This document shows, in pieces, positions 11,421-23,076 of a DNA stretch of 64,000 nucleotides. The stretch comes from Acanthosoma haemorrhoidale (lineage: Eukaryota > Arthropoda > Insecta > Hemiptera > Acanthosomatidae). Positions within the stretch are counted from its first letter, which is position 1; each line of letters opens with the position of its first letter. The notes under the pieces were generated by a model. The model did not search any database, was not told where the DNA came from, and saw nothing but the letters and a program-made list of their open reading frames with translations. Made by a program: the position numbers and the translations under genes. The DNA lies in contig OV884015.1 in NCBI GenBank assembly GCA_930367205.1, positions 108,812,509 through 108,876,508 of the forward strand, read 5' to 3'.

Positions 11421-11794
11421 CCACTTTTGAAGTCCAACGTTGTAATCATTGCTATAGTGATGTAAATACGAACAGATAAACTTTTTCTCAGAAAGCAGGA
11501 TGTATTTCAAATCATTATCGAACCTTACACCAGATGAGGTAACGCACCATAGACCAAAGCGTAGTTAATGTAAAAACATTTTGATTTAGTGAGAAAAAAA
11601 ATGTTCATTTTATGAAATGAAAGCGATCCATGTTCTATGTTCTATGTTCCTCAGCTGCCAAGCTTGGCAGAAACACATTTTTATTATTATTATAGAATGC
11701 ATAATATAGAAACTAATCAACCATTACATACAACAGGGGTATGTAATTATGTCGCCATTTTTAAATACATAGCATAAATCAAGTACAAATGTAT

Positions 11795-12030
11795 GTAATG
11801 TAATGAATCTATTTACAATAGGTCATTATGAGTCCTGTAGCTTGGCTACATTTTATATAATTTTTAATTATTTTACATTGCGATTTGTGATTGTTACAAA
11901 GATATAATATACACTATACATTCATAGTCTAAACATGTTTAAAAGTGATGGGCTCACCTCATGAAACATACACTTAAAACTAACTTACATCTAATAAACA
12001 AAATCTTAACTTAATTTTCCCCTACAGTCA
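11795..12030 (-). mobile_element. LINE-B 3' UTR fragment, second tail type
   Basis: Minus-strand LINE-B 3' UTR. It includes CTGTAGCTTGGCTACATTTT, GTGATTGTTACAAAG, GTGATGGGCTCACC and AATTTTCCCCTACAGTC, where it breaks off before the coding part. A second copy follows in the same orientation at 12140. Confidence 0.85.
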
Positions 12031-12139
12031 CAAAAAAGGTCACATATATTTTCAATATAAATTATATTTAAAATTCACATGTCTACCCCAGAAGTAGAAC
12101 TGTTACTATATGTCTATGTGTACTAAGTAGAACTAGAAT

Positions 12140-12640
12140 ATTATATGTCCTGTAGCTTGGCTACATTTTATACAATTTTTAACCATTTTACACTGTGATT
12201 TGCGATTGTTACAAAGGCATAATGTACATTATACATTCATTGTTTTATAGTGATGGGTTAAAGCTAAAAATGATGGGGCTTACCTTATCATAAAACTTAC
12301 TTACACCGAACAACAAAATCATAACCTAATTTTCCCAGAAAGTCTGTTGCCATCGATGCGGGATGGGTGGTGGGGTCAAATAGTTAAACACTGGGTATTT
12401 TAGGTGCTGCAACGAGTCAAAAAAATGATGTGTCTCCGGCGGATGAACTCACCCACCATTGGCACACCAAGCAACGGGTGCAGGTCAGCGTTCTTTTATC
12501 TCTCTCGAGAGGTATGTCTGACCACTTTTCGCATGATCCCATTTTGAAATTGTTGGACACTTTTAGCTGTGTTGTCAGTCAAGTAAGTATATAGCGGGGC
12601 ACCGCACAGCAGTGCGAAACCCGCTAAGACCTGTGTCGTA
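12140..12640 (-). pseudogene. LINE-B copy with the longest RT C-terminal remnant
   Basis: Minus strand. The reading includes TALLCGAPLYTYLTDNTAKS, then VQQFQNGIMRKVVRHTSRE, LHPLLGVPMVGEFIRRRHI and a frameshifted PVFN/PPPIPHRWQ end, then the 3' UTR. The order matches the C-terminus of jockey-type RT proteins (connection region followed by a short C-terminal segment). One or more frameshifts and 5' truncation make it dead. It is tandem with the fragment at 11795. Confidence 0.87.
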
Positions 12641-12644
12641 CTTT

Positions 12645-13585
12645 TTCCCACTGGCTACAGAGTCTATTTTATTTTTGAAGCCACGAGCTCATCAATAAAT
12701 ATGAGAATAATATCTTAAAGTATAATTAAGGGTAATTTTATGACTCAGTGATTTAAGACTCGAAAATGTTTAAATACGATGACTATGAGTTGGAAAATGA
12801 AGAAAAAGGCATGCTTTTGCTAAATGGGTATCTTAAATACAATACAATGGTGTTGTATATATACTTCATAGAATTGTTAATAGACTGATCCTTTGGAAAA
12901 ATATTTAATTCAGACATTATTCGGTTTATTGCATGTCTGTGTTTTTTCTTGAATCATAATGTATCCAATCGCCAATTTATGCGAATAGTTTCAACCATTC
13001 ACTATTGTAATATGCGGACTTGTGTATTCCCTGTAAGTGGGTCCCTAACTATGGGACCTTATAAAAAAGACACTGTTCATGGTCGGCTGAGACTGTAGAA
13101 GAAAACGGCCCAATACCTTGATGAGGTTGTTATCGACCGACAGGGTACAACCTCTTGCACATTTGGTATCTTTGATCCCTCGGATGCCATCAAGAATGAC
13201 CTTTAACAAGACCTTAGTACTGGCATTTGAGTAGATGATAAGATATATAGCCTAGACAGGCATTTAGTTTACATGCATCACCATCACAACACAATTGATT
13301 TTCAATCTAAAGTTATGTTACCGTAGATTAGTTGGAATTTATTTGTTACCTACAATAGTCTTACAATTAGTTACCTACAATAGTCAAGTGGTTATCTTCC
13401 AGCTTACCCACCATCTACTAACAAGTGACGTAGATGTAAGAAAATTGGTTTTGCAATTGTGATTCGAGGAATAAATTACAATTAGTCCTTATCATAATTA
13501 CCAGTCAAATAATTTAAAAAATAATCTTTTAAATCTTCTAACAAAGACCGTTTTTACTATTAAATATTCGGTAAATAACAAAAAT
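12645..13585. other. unannotated stretch with possible decayed coding sequence
   Basis: A short open run at about 13100-13190 reads KKTAQYLDEVVIDRQGTTS, then CTFGIFDPSDAIKNDL, with stops on both sides. It looks more protein-like than its surroundings, but I do not recognise it. A perfect 5-bp hairpin (GTCCC/GGGAC) lies at 13046-13062. Confidence 0.3.
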
Positions 13586-13589
13586 ATCT

Positions 13590-13750
13590 TACCCTTAAGA
13601 TACCCCTTGTAAAAACCGCACTTACCCTTACACAATCGTTAGGGTCCGTTTAAAGACCCTCGAAGAGCGAAGCCCCGTCGTAAACCTACGTTCGCGGCAA
13701 TCCCGCAGGAATAAACCCACTTTCGACTGACTGAGGGTCTATAAAGTGAC
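13590..13750. other. GC-richer island
   Basis: Contains CpG-containing words (AGAGCGAAGCCCCGTCG, CGTTCGCGGC). No coding frame is visible and the sequence is not shared with other repeats in the window. Confidence 0.25.
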
Positions 13751-13947
13751 CACACATTTTCCAAACAGGAGATAAAGTCTTATGTTCTACATAATTCGGC
13801 CTCTCGGGTTCGATTCCCAATGAGGAAAATTAAACTCCCTCCCATGAAAATTAATTAATTAATACAATAAAGGACATACCTGAGTAGTCAAGAAACGATC
13901 CTGAAGATTTTTAAATACAGCCTAATCTGTCATCTTCTCATTTAATA

Positions 13948-14334
13948 TATGAGTTGTTATTTTTGAAAGTGGTATAAGCCCACAAAAAAAAAAATCAGTT
14001 AACGCTAATTTTAGTAAGATATAGACACCTTCTATCCATATTTATAATCATAGGTTCAATGGAGTATGTTTTTCTCATAAAATTAACAAAAGAATTTTGG
14101 CTATACAATGTTATCGCAAAAGTGTTATAAATCCATTTGGAGCTAAAAAAAATCATTTATTTTTTTATTTTAATAATTATTATTTCATAATAAAATTTTA
14201 AAGCTGTAAGTTGTTAGAACATCACTCGAATATATTAACGTTTGCCAATATTTTTGAATTAACTCAAATGCAAACCAATAAATATCTCGATACATGAAAA
14301 AATGGACTTATACTTTCAAAAATAACAGCTCGTA
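13948..14334. mobile_element. MITE-like element with about 33-bp terminal inverted repeats
   Basis: The left end TATGAGTTGTTATTTTTGAA, continuing AGTGGTATAAGCCCA, pairs with the right end, whose reverse complement is TACGAGCTGTTATTTTTGAA, continuing AGTATAAGTCCA. The interior of about 320 bp is AT-rich and non-coding. It is probably a non-autonomous cut-and-paste element. No superfamily can be assigned. Confidence 0.7.
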
Positions 14335-14339
14335 TGGTT

Positions 14340-15700
14340 GTTAAAATACTACATAAATAAGTATTTTTTTTCCAAAAATATTTCATTTAACTGTCTTAGC
14401 CACTAAAAGTCACCTTTCTTTGACATGTGGGATTATATTTTTTTAAGAGTTATGGTATTTGTCCTGTGAAAATCATGTAAAACCACATTTCTTAATTATC
14501 ATTTATTCATCATTATTATTAATCAGCTATCTGATCAAAAAGGTACATTTGTTCGGAATAAATTTTGTAATATTTATTTTTTGTCAATGTAAGCTCTGAA
14601 TTTATCTTTCCAAGAATTTATCCGAGCTATCCCACCTTGAATAATTTATCTTTCTGAAGAGTTTAATGACGTTAGAGGACCCCTTTTAAAAAGTTCTTTA
14701 TGAAATAAAAGGCTTCGATCCGGCTTCGACAAGAATTAGCTCGGACGAAGGCTAAGCCCCTAAGTAGGAAAACCTGATGGATTTAAAGTGCGCCGGTGTC
14801 TTCCGAAGATCCAGGGGATAAACTTGAAATTATTAACACAATGTCAAGACTCTCAGCGAAAAACTAATAGCTATTGATATCAATTTCATAAATAAAAACA
14901 GAAACATATATTTTTAAATAGCTGCGATTTATCGGACTACAGAGAACGGAGACCTAGGGCTCTGCTATCATAAATCATAGACAAAAACCTCATAAGCACA
15001 AAAAATAATTGTAATCTTTTTCAGCTTATGTTTATGACAACACAAAATTCCAAGTTAATGTCGCGCGTCTATTTTTTTTTTTAATTCTTCTGTTAATAAT
15101 TGTCGGGTCGTCACGAGGGTGGCCTAGTTACCCTAGCCCTAGTGACGAAGTGAGGGTTGATTAGGCTATGAACTGGACAATTGCTTCATGACGGGTTTTA
15201 CTACTGTACTATCTGACTCCATATTTGATAGGTATGTGCCCTGACAATGCACTATGTTCAGGAGAAGAGGTATAGGGTAGGTAGTGCAGGTAGTTTATGT
15301 GGTCTTGGAATGATTACAATTTCACAATCGGTATCTGAGGATAGGGGAAATCCGTTCGGATCACAAAGGCGAGTGTGAACCGGAGAGAGGCAGACTGGAT
15401 TGCCGTGGGATACACTACTAGGTAAAGTTTGTAGGGCCACGGCAATTGTCGTCCACGAGGGAGAGGTCTCTTCCAAGGAGGTGCCAGTTTTAGTGAGACG
15501 GAGGCAGAGAATCCCACTAGAAAAGTGTTGAGTCTGACGAGGCCGGACTAGAACATAGCGAGGTTTGGAAGAGAGATCCAGAGGTTTTCATAAATAAGAA
15601 GGCCAAATCTTGAAACATCAGTGCAACTGCAGTTACCACCAGTCAGAGAGCCGTAGTTAGAATGATTTACAGGCCAAAACTAGGGGGTATATATAGCCCC
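14340..15700. other. unannotated stretch
   Basis: AT-rich to about 14600, then moderately GC-rich patches at 14690-14830 and 15100-15560. The antisense frames at 15258-15517 show no recognisable domain and low complexity. No repeat family is shared here. Confidence 0.45.
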
Positions 15701-15721
15701 CCAGTAACCAATGATCGGGGT

Positions 15722-16510
15722 ACGAGCTGTCCACATTCAGGTGAACCCGGCCAAAACTCAAGTGATCGTCTTCTCCTTCCAGCATGGAAAACGGAAGTGC
15801 TCAACCAGCTTCACTACAGATGGGACTGAATGCAAACTTTCCAACAGCATATGTTACCATGGCATCAACCTAGGCAGACACATGACGTTCGGTACACACC
15901 TGCAGAAGAAGTTAAAAAGAGTACGTAGGACTTACTACTTACTCTCTCCAGCATCTCATCACAAGCCCGGCTATATCCCTTCCGCTGTAACTGTTAATAT
16001 ATAAGAGCATCCTGAGAACAGCTCTACTGCTTAGGACACCACTCTTCCGATTCCTACACACTAGCACAATAACTTGACTCCAGAGCTTCTAGAACAAAAT
16101 CCTGCGCACAGCACTATGCACTAAGCACCCCTTTTCGTGATATGAAGGCTCCCCACCATCACCGAAGCCATCCAAAGAAGACACATTAAGTTCTTTGACT
16201 CGATGAAACATAGCCAAAACCATCTATTCGAGACATGACACCCCCACCGCTACCGGCAAGATGGCAACTCCAAGATCTGGTAAAGCAGACAAAATGGTGG
16301 ACATCACGGCGCTTGCCCCACTAACAACAAGCCTCTAACAGCCACCATTGGACTCTCACCACTGCACCGCAACATTTCCACCTCTACTGAGGCTTCCCAC
16401 ACTCCTTAATCCCCTCACACCACCTTCAAGCAGGTACTCCTAGTACAAGGATCTGCTCAACCCAAATATCCCTTTATTTTTCCCTCATCCTTAATCTTAT
16501 AATTAGATTT
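15722..16510 (+). pseudogene. LINE-C copy (jockey-type RT C-terminus plus 3' UTR)
   Basis: The frame begins in HIQVNPAKTQVIVFSFQHGK and continues LGRHMTFGTHLQKKLKRVRR, the region just after the catalytic core of jockey-type RTs (NPxKT motif). A 3-bp insertion-type change (TACTACTTACTC versus TACTACTCTC at 23240) shifts the frame. The connection region and the IKFFDSMKHSQN-like end follow out of frame. The 3' UTR ends CCCTTTATTTTTCCCTCATC. The catalytic YxDD part is absent, so this is a 5'-truncated dead copy and a sister to 23077-23919. Confidence 0.87.
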
Positions 16511-16514
16511 TTTC

Positions 16515-17500
16515 GCCTGTTTAGGCATTCCGGATTCATCGCTGACCTACTTTCAAACAAACGTTGTGGGATCTTCTATACTTTAACTCGACTAAGGTGT
16601 ATTCATCTTCTGAAGTCATGGTTGTTCGCGCTTGGGCTTTTGAGAATCGAGAATTCCAGAGAATTCCGCCGATTACGTCGTGAGAAGCTGGATGTTGGAT
16701 TGAGCCGGTTAGCGTTACAAAATTGTCAACAGTAAGGCATAAACATTAAACAAAGTATCAAAAATAATATATAAATAACCATTCATTTTATTCAAACCAA
16801 AAAATAAAATAACTGATCAGCAATTTAACCAGGCCTGATTGTTATTAAATATAAATATAATGTATAATAAATAATAAAAAAAGTTTATAGTCACGATACG
16901 ATGTTTCGGAGAAGAGTGCGTACAGACAACAGCAGAGCGGCGATGCTCACGGAGAGATCTGTAGACGAGATAGCCCGAGAAGTCCAAATTTGTAGTAAAC
17001 AACGACTTCTTGTTCGCAGGGGAACAGGCCCGTATTCTACTCTCTTCAATACTGGCTAAGCCAAGCTCCTTGTCCTCTTATACGCAAAGTCCTATTTCTT
17101 CACTTCCTCGAGCTTTATAGTACTTCAAACTCTCTTCTCCTGATGTAAACTATCTGTATGTTGAAGTAACAAAATGAAAACTGCTGTTCAAGAGGAAAAA
17201 CAAAACACACTTCCGTGTATACAACATTTACATACGCTTTTCCTAATTTTCTCTAGCCGAAACAATCAGAAAATTAAGAAATTTACAATTTTAAAATTTT
17301 CCACTCATCTCATTACCATAAAAAAATATAATAATAAAAAAAAATATTACTGAAACCCTCTCAAACAAAAATTAAGTATAAACAAAGCACTGAATACTCT
17401 TAATTTGAATTACTTTTCTAATCAAAACTGATTTAGTGTCTACGGAGCCCGAACATGGGTCATAAGTACTTCATACGATGTCGAACCCTACAAACATTTA
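16515..17500. other. unannotated stretch
   Basis: Moderate-GC patches at 16600-16720 and 16880-17150 are separated by AT-rich DNA. The antisense frame at 16817-17002 has no domain that I recognise. No terminal repeats were found. Confidence 0.4.
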
Positions 17501-17513
17501 TCAATGAAGTCGT

Positions 17514-17556
17514 GATTGATGCAAGATCTGTGGATTGATGCAGGATCTGTGGATTG
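17514..17556 (+). repeat. 19-bp tandem repeat, about 2.3 copies
   Basis: The unit GATTGATGCAAGATCTGTG is repeated with one change (A to G) and followed by a partial third unit. It lies at the edge of a GC-richer patch (17620-17830) with an antisense open frame that I do not recognise. Confidence 0.85.
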
Positions 17557-17924
17557 CTGAGTGATGGCTAGAAACTGCTCCGGCCTTATGAAATATAAAT
17601 AATGAATTATTTAAAAGGCATCTACAATTCATGGCCGGGTGGGGAGAGGTCTGTTTGGGTTCCTCTGGGGTGGACAAATGATATGCCTGTGTGAGTGGGT
17701 GCAGGCCTCCCTTCCCAAATCCCCTGCTCCCAGTCCTTCGGGGTGAATAGCCAATGCAACACCTGACTTTTCTCACTTGCGCATTTCCTCTAGGGTATGT
17801 CGTCGTCTGGAGCATTGTATGCCTCCTTTCCTTGCATCTGTAAGGACGTCAGTAATCTATTTTACAAGAAATGATAAAAATGAACTACAGACAAGATGAG
17901 CCAAATGTAAGGTACAGTTGTTTT

Positions 17925-18245
17925 GTATCCCCTTGTTGCAATATCAATATATATTACAAAATATAGATTCTACATATATTTCTTGTACCTTGGCTACATT
18001 TTATACAAAGTCTGTTTTCTACTAATAGTGATCTGCATTGTGCAAAAGTATAATGATGTACAATATACATTAATGGACTGAATTCATTAAAAGTGATGGG
18101 ACTCACCTTATTTATCATAGACTTTAAACTAACTTACATCTAGCAATAAAAACTTACACTAAATCTTAACCTAATTTTCCCTGACAGTCTGTTGCCATCG
18201 ATGAGGAAAGGGTGGTTGGGTCATAGTGTTAGGGTTTGTTAGGTG
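17925..18245 (-). mobile_element. LINE-B 3' fragment, second tail type
   Basis: Minus-strand 3' UTR ending at the CCCCTTGTTGCAATATCAAT tail. It then reads inward through CTTGGCTACATTTTATACAA, GATGGGACTCACC and CTGTTGCCATCGATG to the AACCCTAACACTATGACC region. It breaks at about 18245 before the QHLTNPV coding block. Confidence 0.86.
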
Positions 18246-18278
18246 CATACAATTGATTTAAAGATCTCAACACTATTT

Positions 18279-18717
18279 ATCTTATTTGTTTCTTCATAGC
18301 CCCTTTAAATTTACAGATAATTATATACAATTATAGATCCTCAGGCAATTCTATTTACAAATTATTTTTGTATTTCCTGTAACGACGCCACATTATATAC
18401 AGGTTTTGTTATTTTATAAAAATTATATAATGGAATAAACAAGTATAATGATACACATTATACGTGACTGGACTAAACTGACTAATAAAGGTGATGGGGC
18501 TCACCTTTTTTATCTAACTTACATACTAATTCTTAACCTATTTTTTCTTCGACAGTCTGTTGCCATCGATGCGGGAGGGGCGGTGGGATCATAGTGTTAA
18601 ACACTGGGTTTGTTAGGTGCTCTGACGAGTCAATAAACATGACGTGTTTCCCCCGTTGGATGAACTCGCCCACCGACGGCACACCAAGCAACGGGCTCAC
18701 GTCGGCGTTCTTTAACT
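18279..18717 (-). mobile_element. LINE-B 3' fragment, first tail type
   Basis: Minus strand. Starting from the 3' end it has TTCATAGCCCCTTTAAATTT, TAGATCCTCAGG, CATTATATACAGGTTTTG and GATGGGGCTCACC, then coding sequence for the FFDS.QSTxPVFN/PPPLPHRWQQ region up to GTTCTTTAACT. It sits directly behind the other-tail copy, so two LINE-B subfamilies are adjacent here. Confidence 0.88.
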
Positions 18718-18719
18718 AA

Positions 18720-19180
18720 GGTACATTAAATGATAGCATTTATTTTGATATCGCACATACAAAGAAAATTAAAATTAAAATCTAATACAATTCAGAAATA
18801 CTACCTTTTACGCTTCAACAAATATTTTTTCTCGGGTATCTTCCTGTGATAATTTTTTATAAAGGCATTGCAGACATCAGTAAAAGTAAAAATAAAAATT
18901 TCAAATCACCGATAATACCTGCTTGTCAGTAAAATATAACAACACAAGCGCCTTAGTTGAAGTGACTATAATATCGTTGCAGTAAAACCTTAAACTTAAA
19001 ACCCAAAACCATCTACTGTCACCATACTTTCGGTTGACCCTGTTCAAAAGCAGAAGTACGTCGAGTGCGTGAACCAAGCCATTATCGTTTCTACTTAACC
19101 CAACGTTAATAACCCTACGTTAATAACACCCATCATTGTTCATGTAGACGCTCAAAGATATTACAATAAATTTTTTATTT
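18720..19180. other. unannotated stretch
   Basis: AT-rich. The first 60 bp (TTTATTTTGATATCGCACAT) resemble 39895-39960, which suggests an old shared repeat too short to classify. Confidence 0.4.
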
Positions 19181-19184
19181 ATAA

Positions 19185-19803
19185 TTCCTTTATTGTGCTA
19201 AAATTACAATCTGCCTTGCTAGGCAATAAGTAATTAAGATATACTATCATTCATACCATATTTACATTTCATCATTCACTCGCTCATTCATTCAGGACAT
19301 GATTGGAGAAACTGGCCATTGACAGGACTCCCACTGTCACTTGATTATAGCAGGTCACGAGGCCACTGCCGTTTCAGTCTCCGAGGAGGATTATAGGGAT
19401 GAGTGGCGCAGTGCAATGACTGTGCTACAGGATTAGGGTGGTTGGAAAGGCTACTGTGGAATTTCATAAACTTGGAAGGGATGAGTTCTAGAATGTAGGG
19501 TATATTAAGGTCGTTATGAAGGGTTTTGTTGCTGACATAATAAGGGGCATCTACTATTGTTCTTAGGACTTTTGATTGAAAGGATTGGATACGCTTGATG
19601 TTCGACTTTTTTGCTGTCCCCCATAGCTCTATTCCTTTTGTCCAGATTGGTTTAAGTATAACTTTGTAGATTAGTAGTTTATTTTCTATTGAGAGATGGG
19701 ATGTCCTTTGAAGTAGTCTGTACAGTTATCCAAAGCGTCTGTTTAGTTCTTGACTTTTTAGTCTCGTATGTGGGTTCCAGGTCAGTCGTTTGTCGAGATG
19801 GAA
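19185..19803 (-). pseudogene. LINE-A copy (RT C-terminus and 3' UTR)
   Basis: Minus strand. The C-terminal RT part starts near 19803 (LTWNPHTRLK-like) and passes through IYKVILKPIWT-like, IQSFQSKVLRTIV-like and PKFMKFH-like stretches with stops. The 3' UTR follows to ACAATCTGCC. About 170 bp of the UTR (the CCCAAGACTCCGC block) is deleted at about 19293. It is 5'-truncated before the RT catalytic motifs. Confidence 0.88.
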
Positions 19804-19809
19804 GCTAAT

Positions 19810-20380
19810 AAATAATGTGTTAGACGAAACCCTCTCTAATGCTGTTCCTTCCTTCATAACCCAAGATATTTATTGTTGAAGATCTCATAAAGATGATGCA
19901 ACTATTTGACTCCTTTTTCAACGAAGGCAAGTAAGAGCTTCAAAATAATTTAAAAGTATCGCCTCATTTCAATTCTATAAACATAAACCTATGCGACAGA
20001 TATATAAATATAATATTTAATTTAACACACACAGGTATTGTGAACAATATTCAATAGACTGCTGTACAAACGGCCTCAAAATCAAAATCTGTCCAAAATT
20101 CCTGCCGTGCTTCTGAACATTAACCAGTTCCCAGAAAATTAAACATGGCTCTGTTTATCCCTCTTCTGCTCATGACATCTCAATTTGTAAATTTAATAAA
20201 TAAATTGAAGTCCGTTCCAGGAATACACAAAGCAGCGTACGGTTTGTTTTTGGTTTTTTTTTCCCTTCTATATATATCTGCGCATCGGATGCCTCGCACG
20301 TACTGAAAAATAAACAAAAGAGAGGGAAAGCAGAAAATAATATAATCAATACTCGGATGCTGAAATATTTTCATCAAAAG
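19810..20380. other. unannotated stretch
   Basis: AT-rich with no gene or shared repeat. The antisense frame at 20180-20377 has no recognisable domain. Confidence 0.45.
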
Positions 20381-20384
20381 CCCA

Positions 20385-20590
20385 TTTTTCTCTGCGGATT
20401 TTCATAAAAATAGCAGGCTCTGTGCTATAAATAAAGGCAGGTGTATATATTATGGTGGGGAGGGGAGAGATAAAAAACAGTAACAGTAAGGGCTCGAGTT
20501 TTAATTATCCTTCAGTAATAAAATTGCTCCCGCTACTGGCCTCGGATTATCCGGGACGAGCGAGTAATTCTCCCAAGAGTAAGTATCTCT
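20385..20590. promoter_or_regulatory. GC-richer non-coding island
   Basis: Non-repetitive island with TTTTAATTATCC, GGATTATCCGGG (bicoid/Otx-like GGATTA) and CTATAAATAAAGG. Function is inferred only from composition and motif content. Confidence 0.25.
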
Positions 20591-20599
20591 GGCATATGT

Positions 20600-21230
20600 A
20601 TGCTTTGTATGTACATGGCTGTTTTCATGTATATGCATGGCTGTGTTTTTGTACATATCATAATTACTGGCAATGCTACAGCTCATCTCTTTTCCTTTAA
20701 TCTTCCACAGCTTAACCAGTATCAGTCCCCCCTCCTTTTTAGGGCATTTCCGTATATTGTGCATTGTCTCCTCAAAGGAAACAGATTGTGTTATTGTGAA
20801 CTCAGGTATGGAATGTACATTATTAGAATGTCATAAGGGATTTGTGTCCACATGTTTAACAATTTTTCTATTTGTTAATTTGTCCGGTTGAAGTTTATCA
20901 TTCATTTATAAAATATTTTTTGATTATCTAGTAAGATGATAGACAACGATCGATACCATCTGGCTTTTATGTGACTGGGCAAAACGTTTTCGTCATTTTA
21001 TAAACTCTTTTTAATTTTATAAGGAAAGAGCTTGTAAGTCAGCATAAATCATAAATAAACAACGCAGTCTGTACAATTGTGATGTAAACAATACTCAAAA
21101 AATGCTTACGAGGCTAAATTATTATTATGTTTTTGTTTGCTATATTGTAGCGGCCTACTTTAGAAAAGAAAAAGTATTTGTAGTCAGTTAATTGAATATT
21201 CAATTTTCAGCTATGAAACAAAAAAAACTG
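20600..21230. other. unannotated stretch
   Basis: Several overlapping short frames on both strands between 20500 and 20890 share no known domain. The rest is AT-rich. Confidence 0.4.
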
Positions 21231-21234
21231 TTGA

Positions 21235-21600
21235 AGACTCGTCAGGTTCCTGGAGTGTTCCTAGGAACGTCACGTCGTGGGTTTTTCACGCTCCGATCGC
21301 CAGGTTTTCCCCAGCCACTTGTAATTCAAAGAAGATCGTTCGGGATTTGAACCCCCCCTCCCTCCGAGAAGATATGACGGGGTGAAGTTGGCCCAACTTT
21401 AGTGGCCTCGGATAGTTTGCTGGATCAATAGGAAAAGACTTCCAGGGGCTGCCACCCGCTGGGATATACTGCCCAAGTTCGGCGGTACGTGGACAGTATT
21501 TACCGACCGGAAACCGGACATAATTCCGGAAATGGAACTCGTGCCATCTTACCAGGCCGCCCCCCCCCACTACACTGGGGAAAACACCGCCACCTTAATA
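21235..21600. other. GC-rich island
   Basis: One of the most GC-rich parts of the window, with poly-C runs at about 21347 and 21560 and many CpG sites. An antisense open frame (21286-21570) has no domain that I recognise. It could be an old repeat or a regulatory island. Confidence 0.25.
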
Positions 21601-21609
21601 CTGATTCGT

Positions 21610-22690
21610 TAGTGTTAGCAGCAATATGTTATTATATATATGTTATTAATTTATGATGTTTGAATCATTACTGCCCGTCTTGAAGAACCGTCTTGAAGTA
21701 CACCTGCTTAGGCAGAATGTAGAGACTGAGACCAGTTTGCCTTACAGAACTCAGGAAACTGCGATAGGAGCTATGCATCATTCCCATCTGTTTAATTCAG
21801 CTGTCGATTCTAATTTTATAATTTTTTTTAAATTTATATAAAGGTTGTTTATTTGTTTATATTTTAATTTATTTCTTATAGGTGTCAAACCTATCTAGTG
21901 GCCATGGACGTCTTGTGGTCTTAGTATAATCCTACATGTTTTAAATCTCCTGGATAGGTTTCTATTAGGAGTTTAAAAATTTTGTTATTTTCAGATCATG
22001 ACGTTTTATTAAGATATATTTAAATTTATTCCGGCATCAGTCAGTTGCAATCACTCCATGGGTGATGTTAAAGACATTTCCAATACGTATAAAAATAATT
22101 AGTCTGAATATTATAAAATTAATATCGAATCACTTAAAATAAAATTGGTATCGGTTGGAAAACTTGGAAATAAATTAAAAACTGTGTATCTCGGGTTCAA
22201 AGTAAGTGAAACGGTAAAATAATTATTTAGCTAAATCTAATAAGTGAATTTAAATTTAGATATATTAATAATATAAGGCGATAACATCCTAACTGATGCT
22301 TTCTTTTAACGCCATTAGGAATTTAATGATTGTCATTTACCACCATGGTAGCAAAATGGTTGTTTGTATCGGAAATATATATTTCATGTCAAATTGTATT
22401 CTAAAATACACAAACGAATTAATATCAGACATGTATCCGAGCGGTGAGAATGCCTTTTCCCGTTTATGTTGTTTAATGTAAATTCAAACTGTCATTTTCT
22501 CATATGGATATGATCCGTAAATACCCCATGAGGGTGTATCTCAATAAAGCATAGCATGCCGACAACAGTTGTCAAAGAGCCAATAGAAAATTAGACCTGG
22601 AAGGGTTGTCATTGCATGTGCACATGTGCGGCCTACATCAATTAGTCTAGATGAGTGAACAACAATTCAACTGAATCCCAATTGCTAAAT
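21610..22690. other. unannotated stretch
   Basis: AT-rich single-copy-looking DNA. The small frames at 21653-21841 and 22296-22481 are not recognisable. No repeats are shared with the rest of the window. Confidence 0.45.
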
Positions 22691-23062
22691 ATGTATTATA
22701 ATTGAATGATTGCCACGTTCTAAGTCTAACAACCTACCTGGTGTAAGCTCATGGACTTGTTTCAATCAAAATCACCAGTCTGTAGCAGATAGTAACAGAA
22801 GACTAGATTGATTAGACTAAATTTATGTAAAAGACTAGCGATTTCCCCTTGTGAGTTATTAGTGAATAGACACCAAACCAGGCGTAGTTAGAAACATATA
22901 ATCATAACAGTTTGTTAAGAACAGCCCTTCTAGAAGACATTTCCATTTCCTTCTCTATATAAAATTCTCCTCCCTCTCACTCAGTCTGACTCACCTCACG
23001 CAGTAACACTCTCTCTTCCCGGCTAGACGTAAGACAGTAGTAAAACCGTTACCTCGTTGTAC

Positions 23063-23076
23063 TTGTGAATAAACTC
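23063..23076 (+). repeat. target-site duplication of LINE-C, left
   Basis: TTGTGAATAAACTC, repeated exactly at 23920-23933 after the LINE-C poly(A) tail. Confidence 0.92.

Noticed and set aside
17501..17815. 104-codon minus-strand frame
   Set aside because: Contains the 19-bp tandem repeat and no recognisable domain; could be old coding sequence but nothing supports it.
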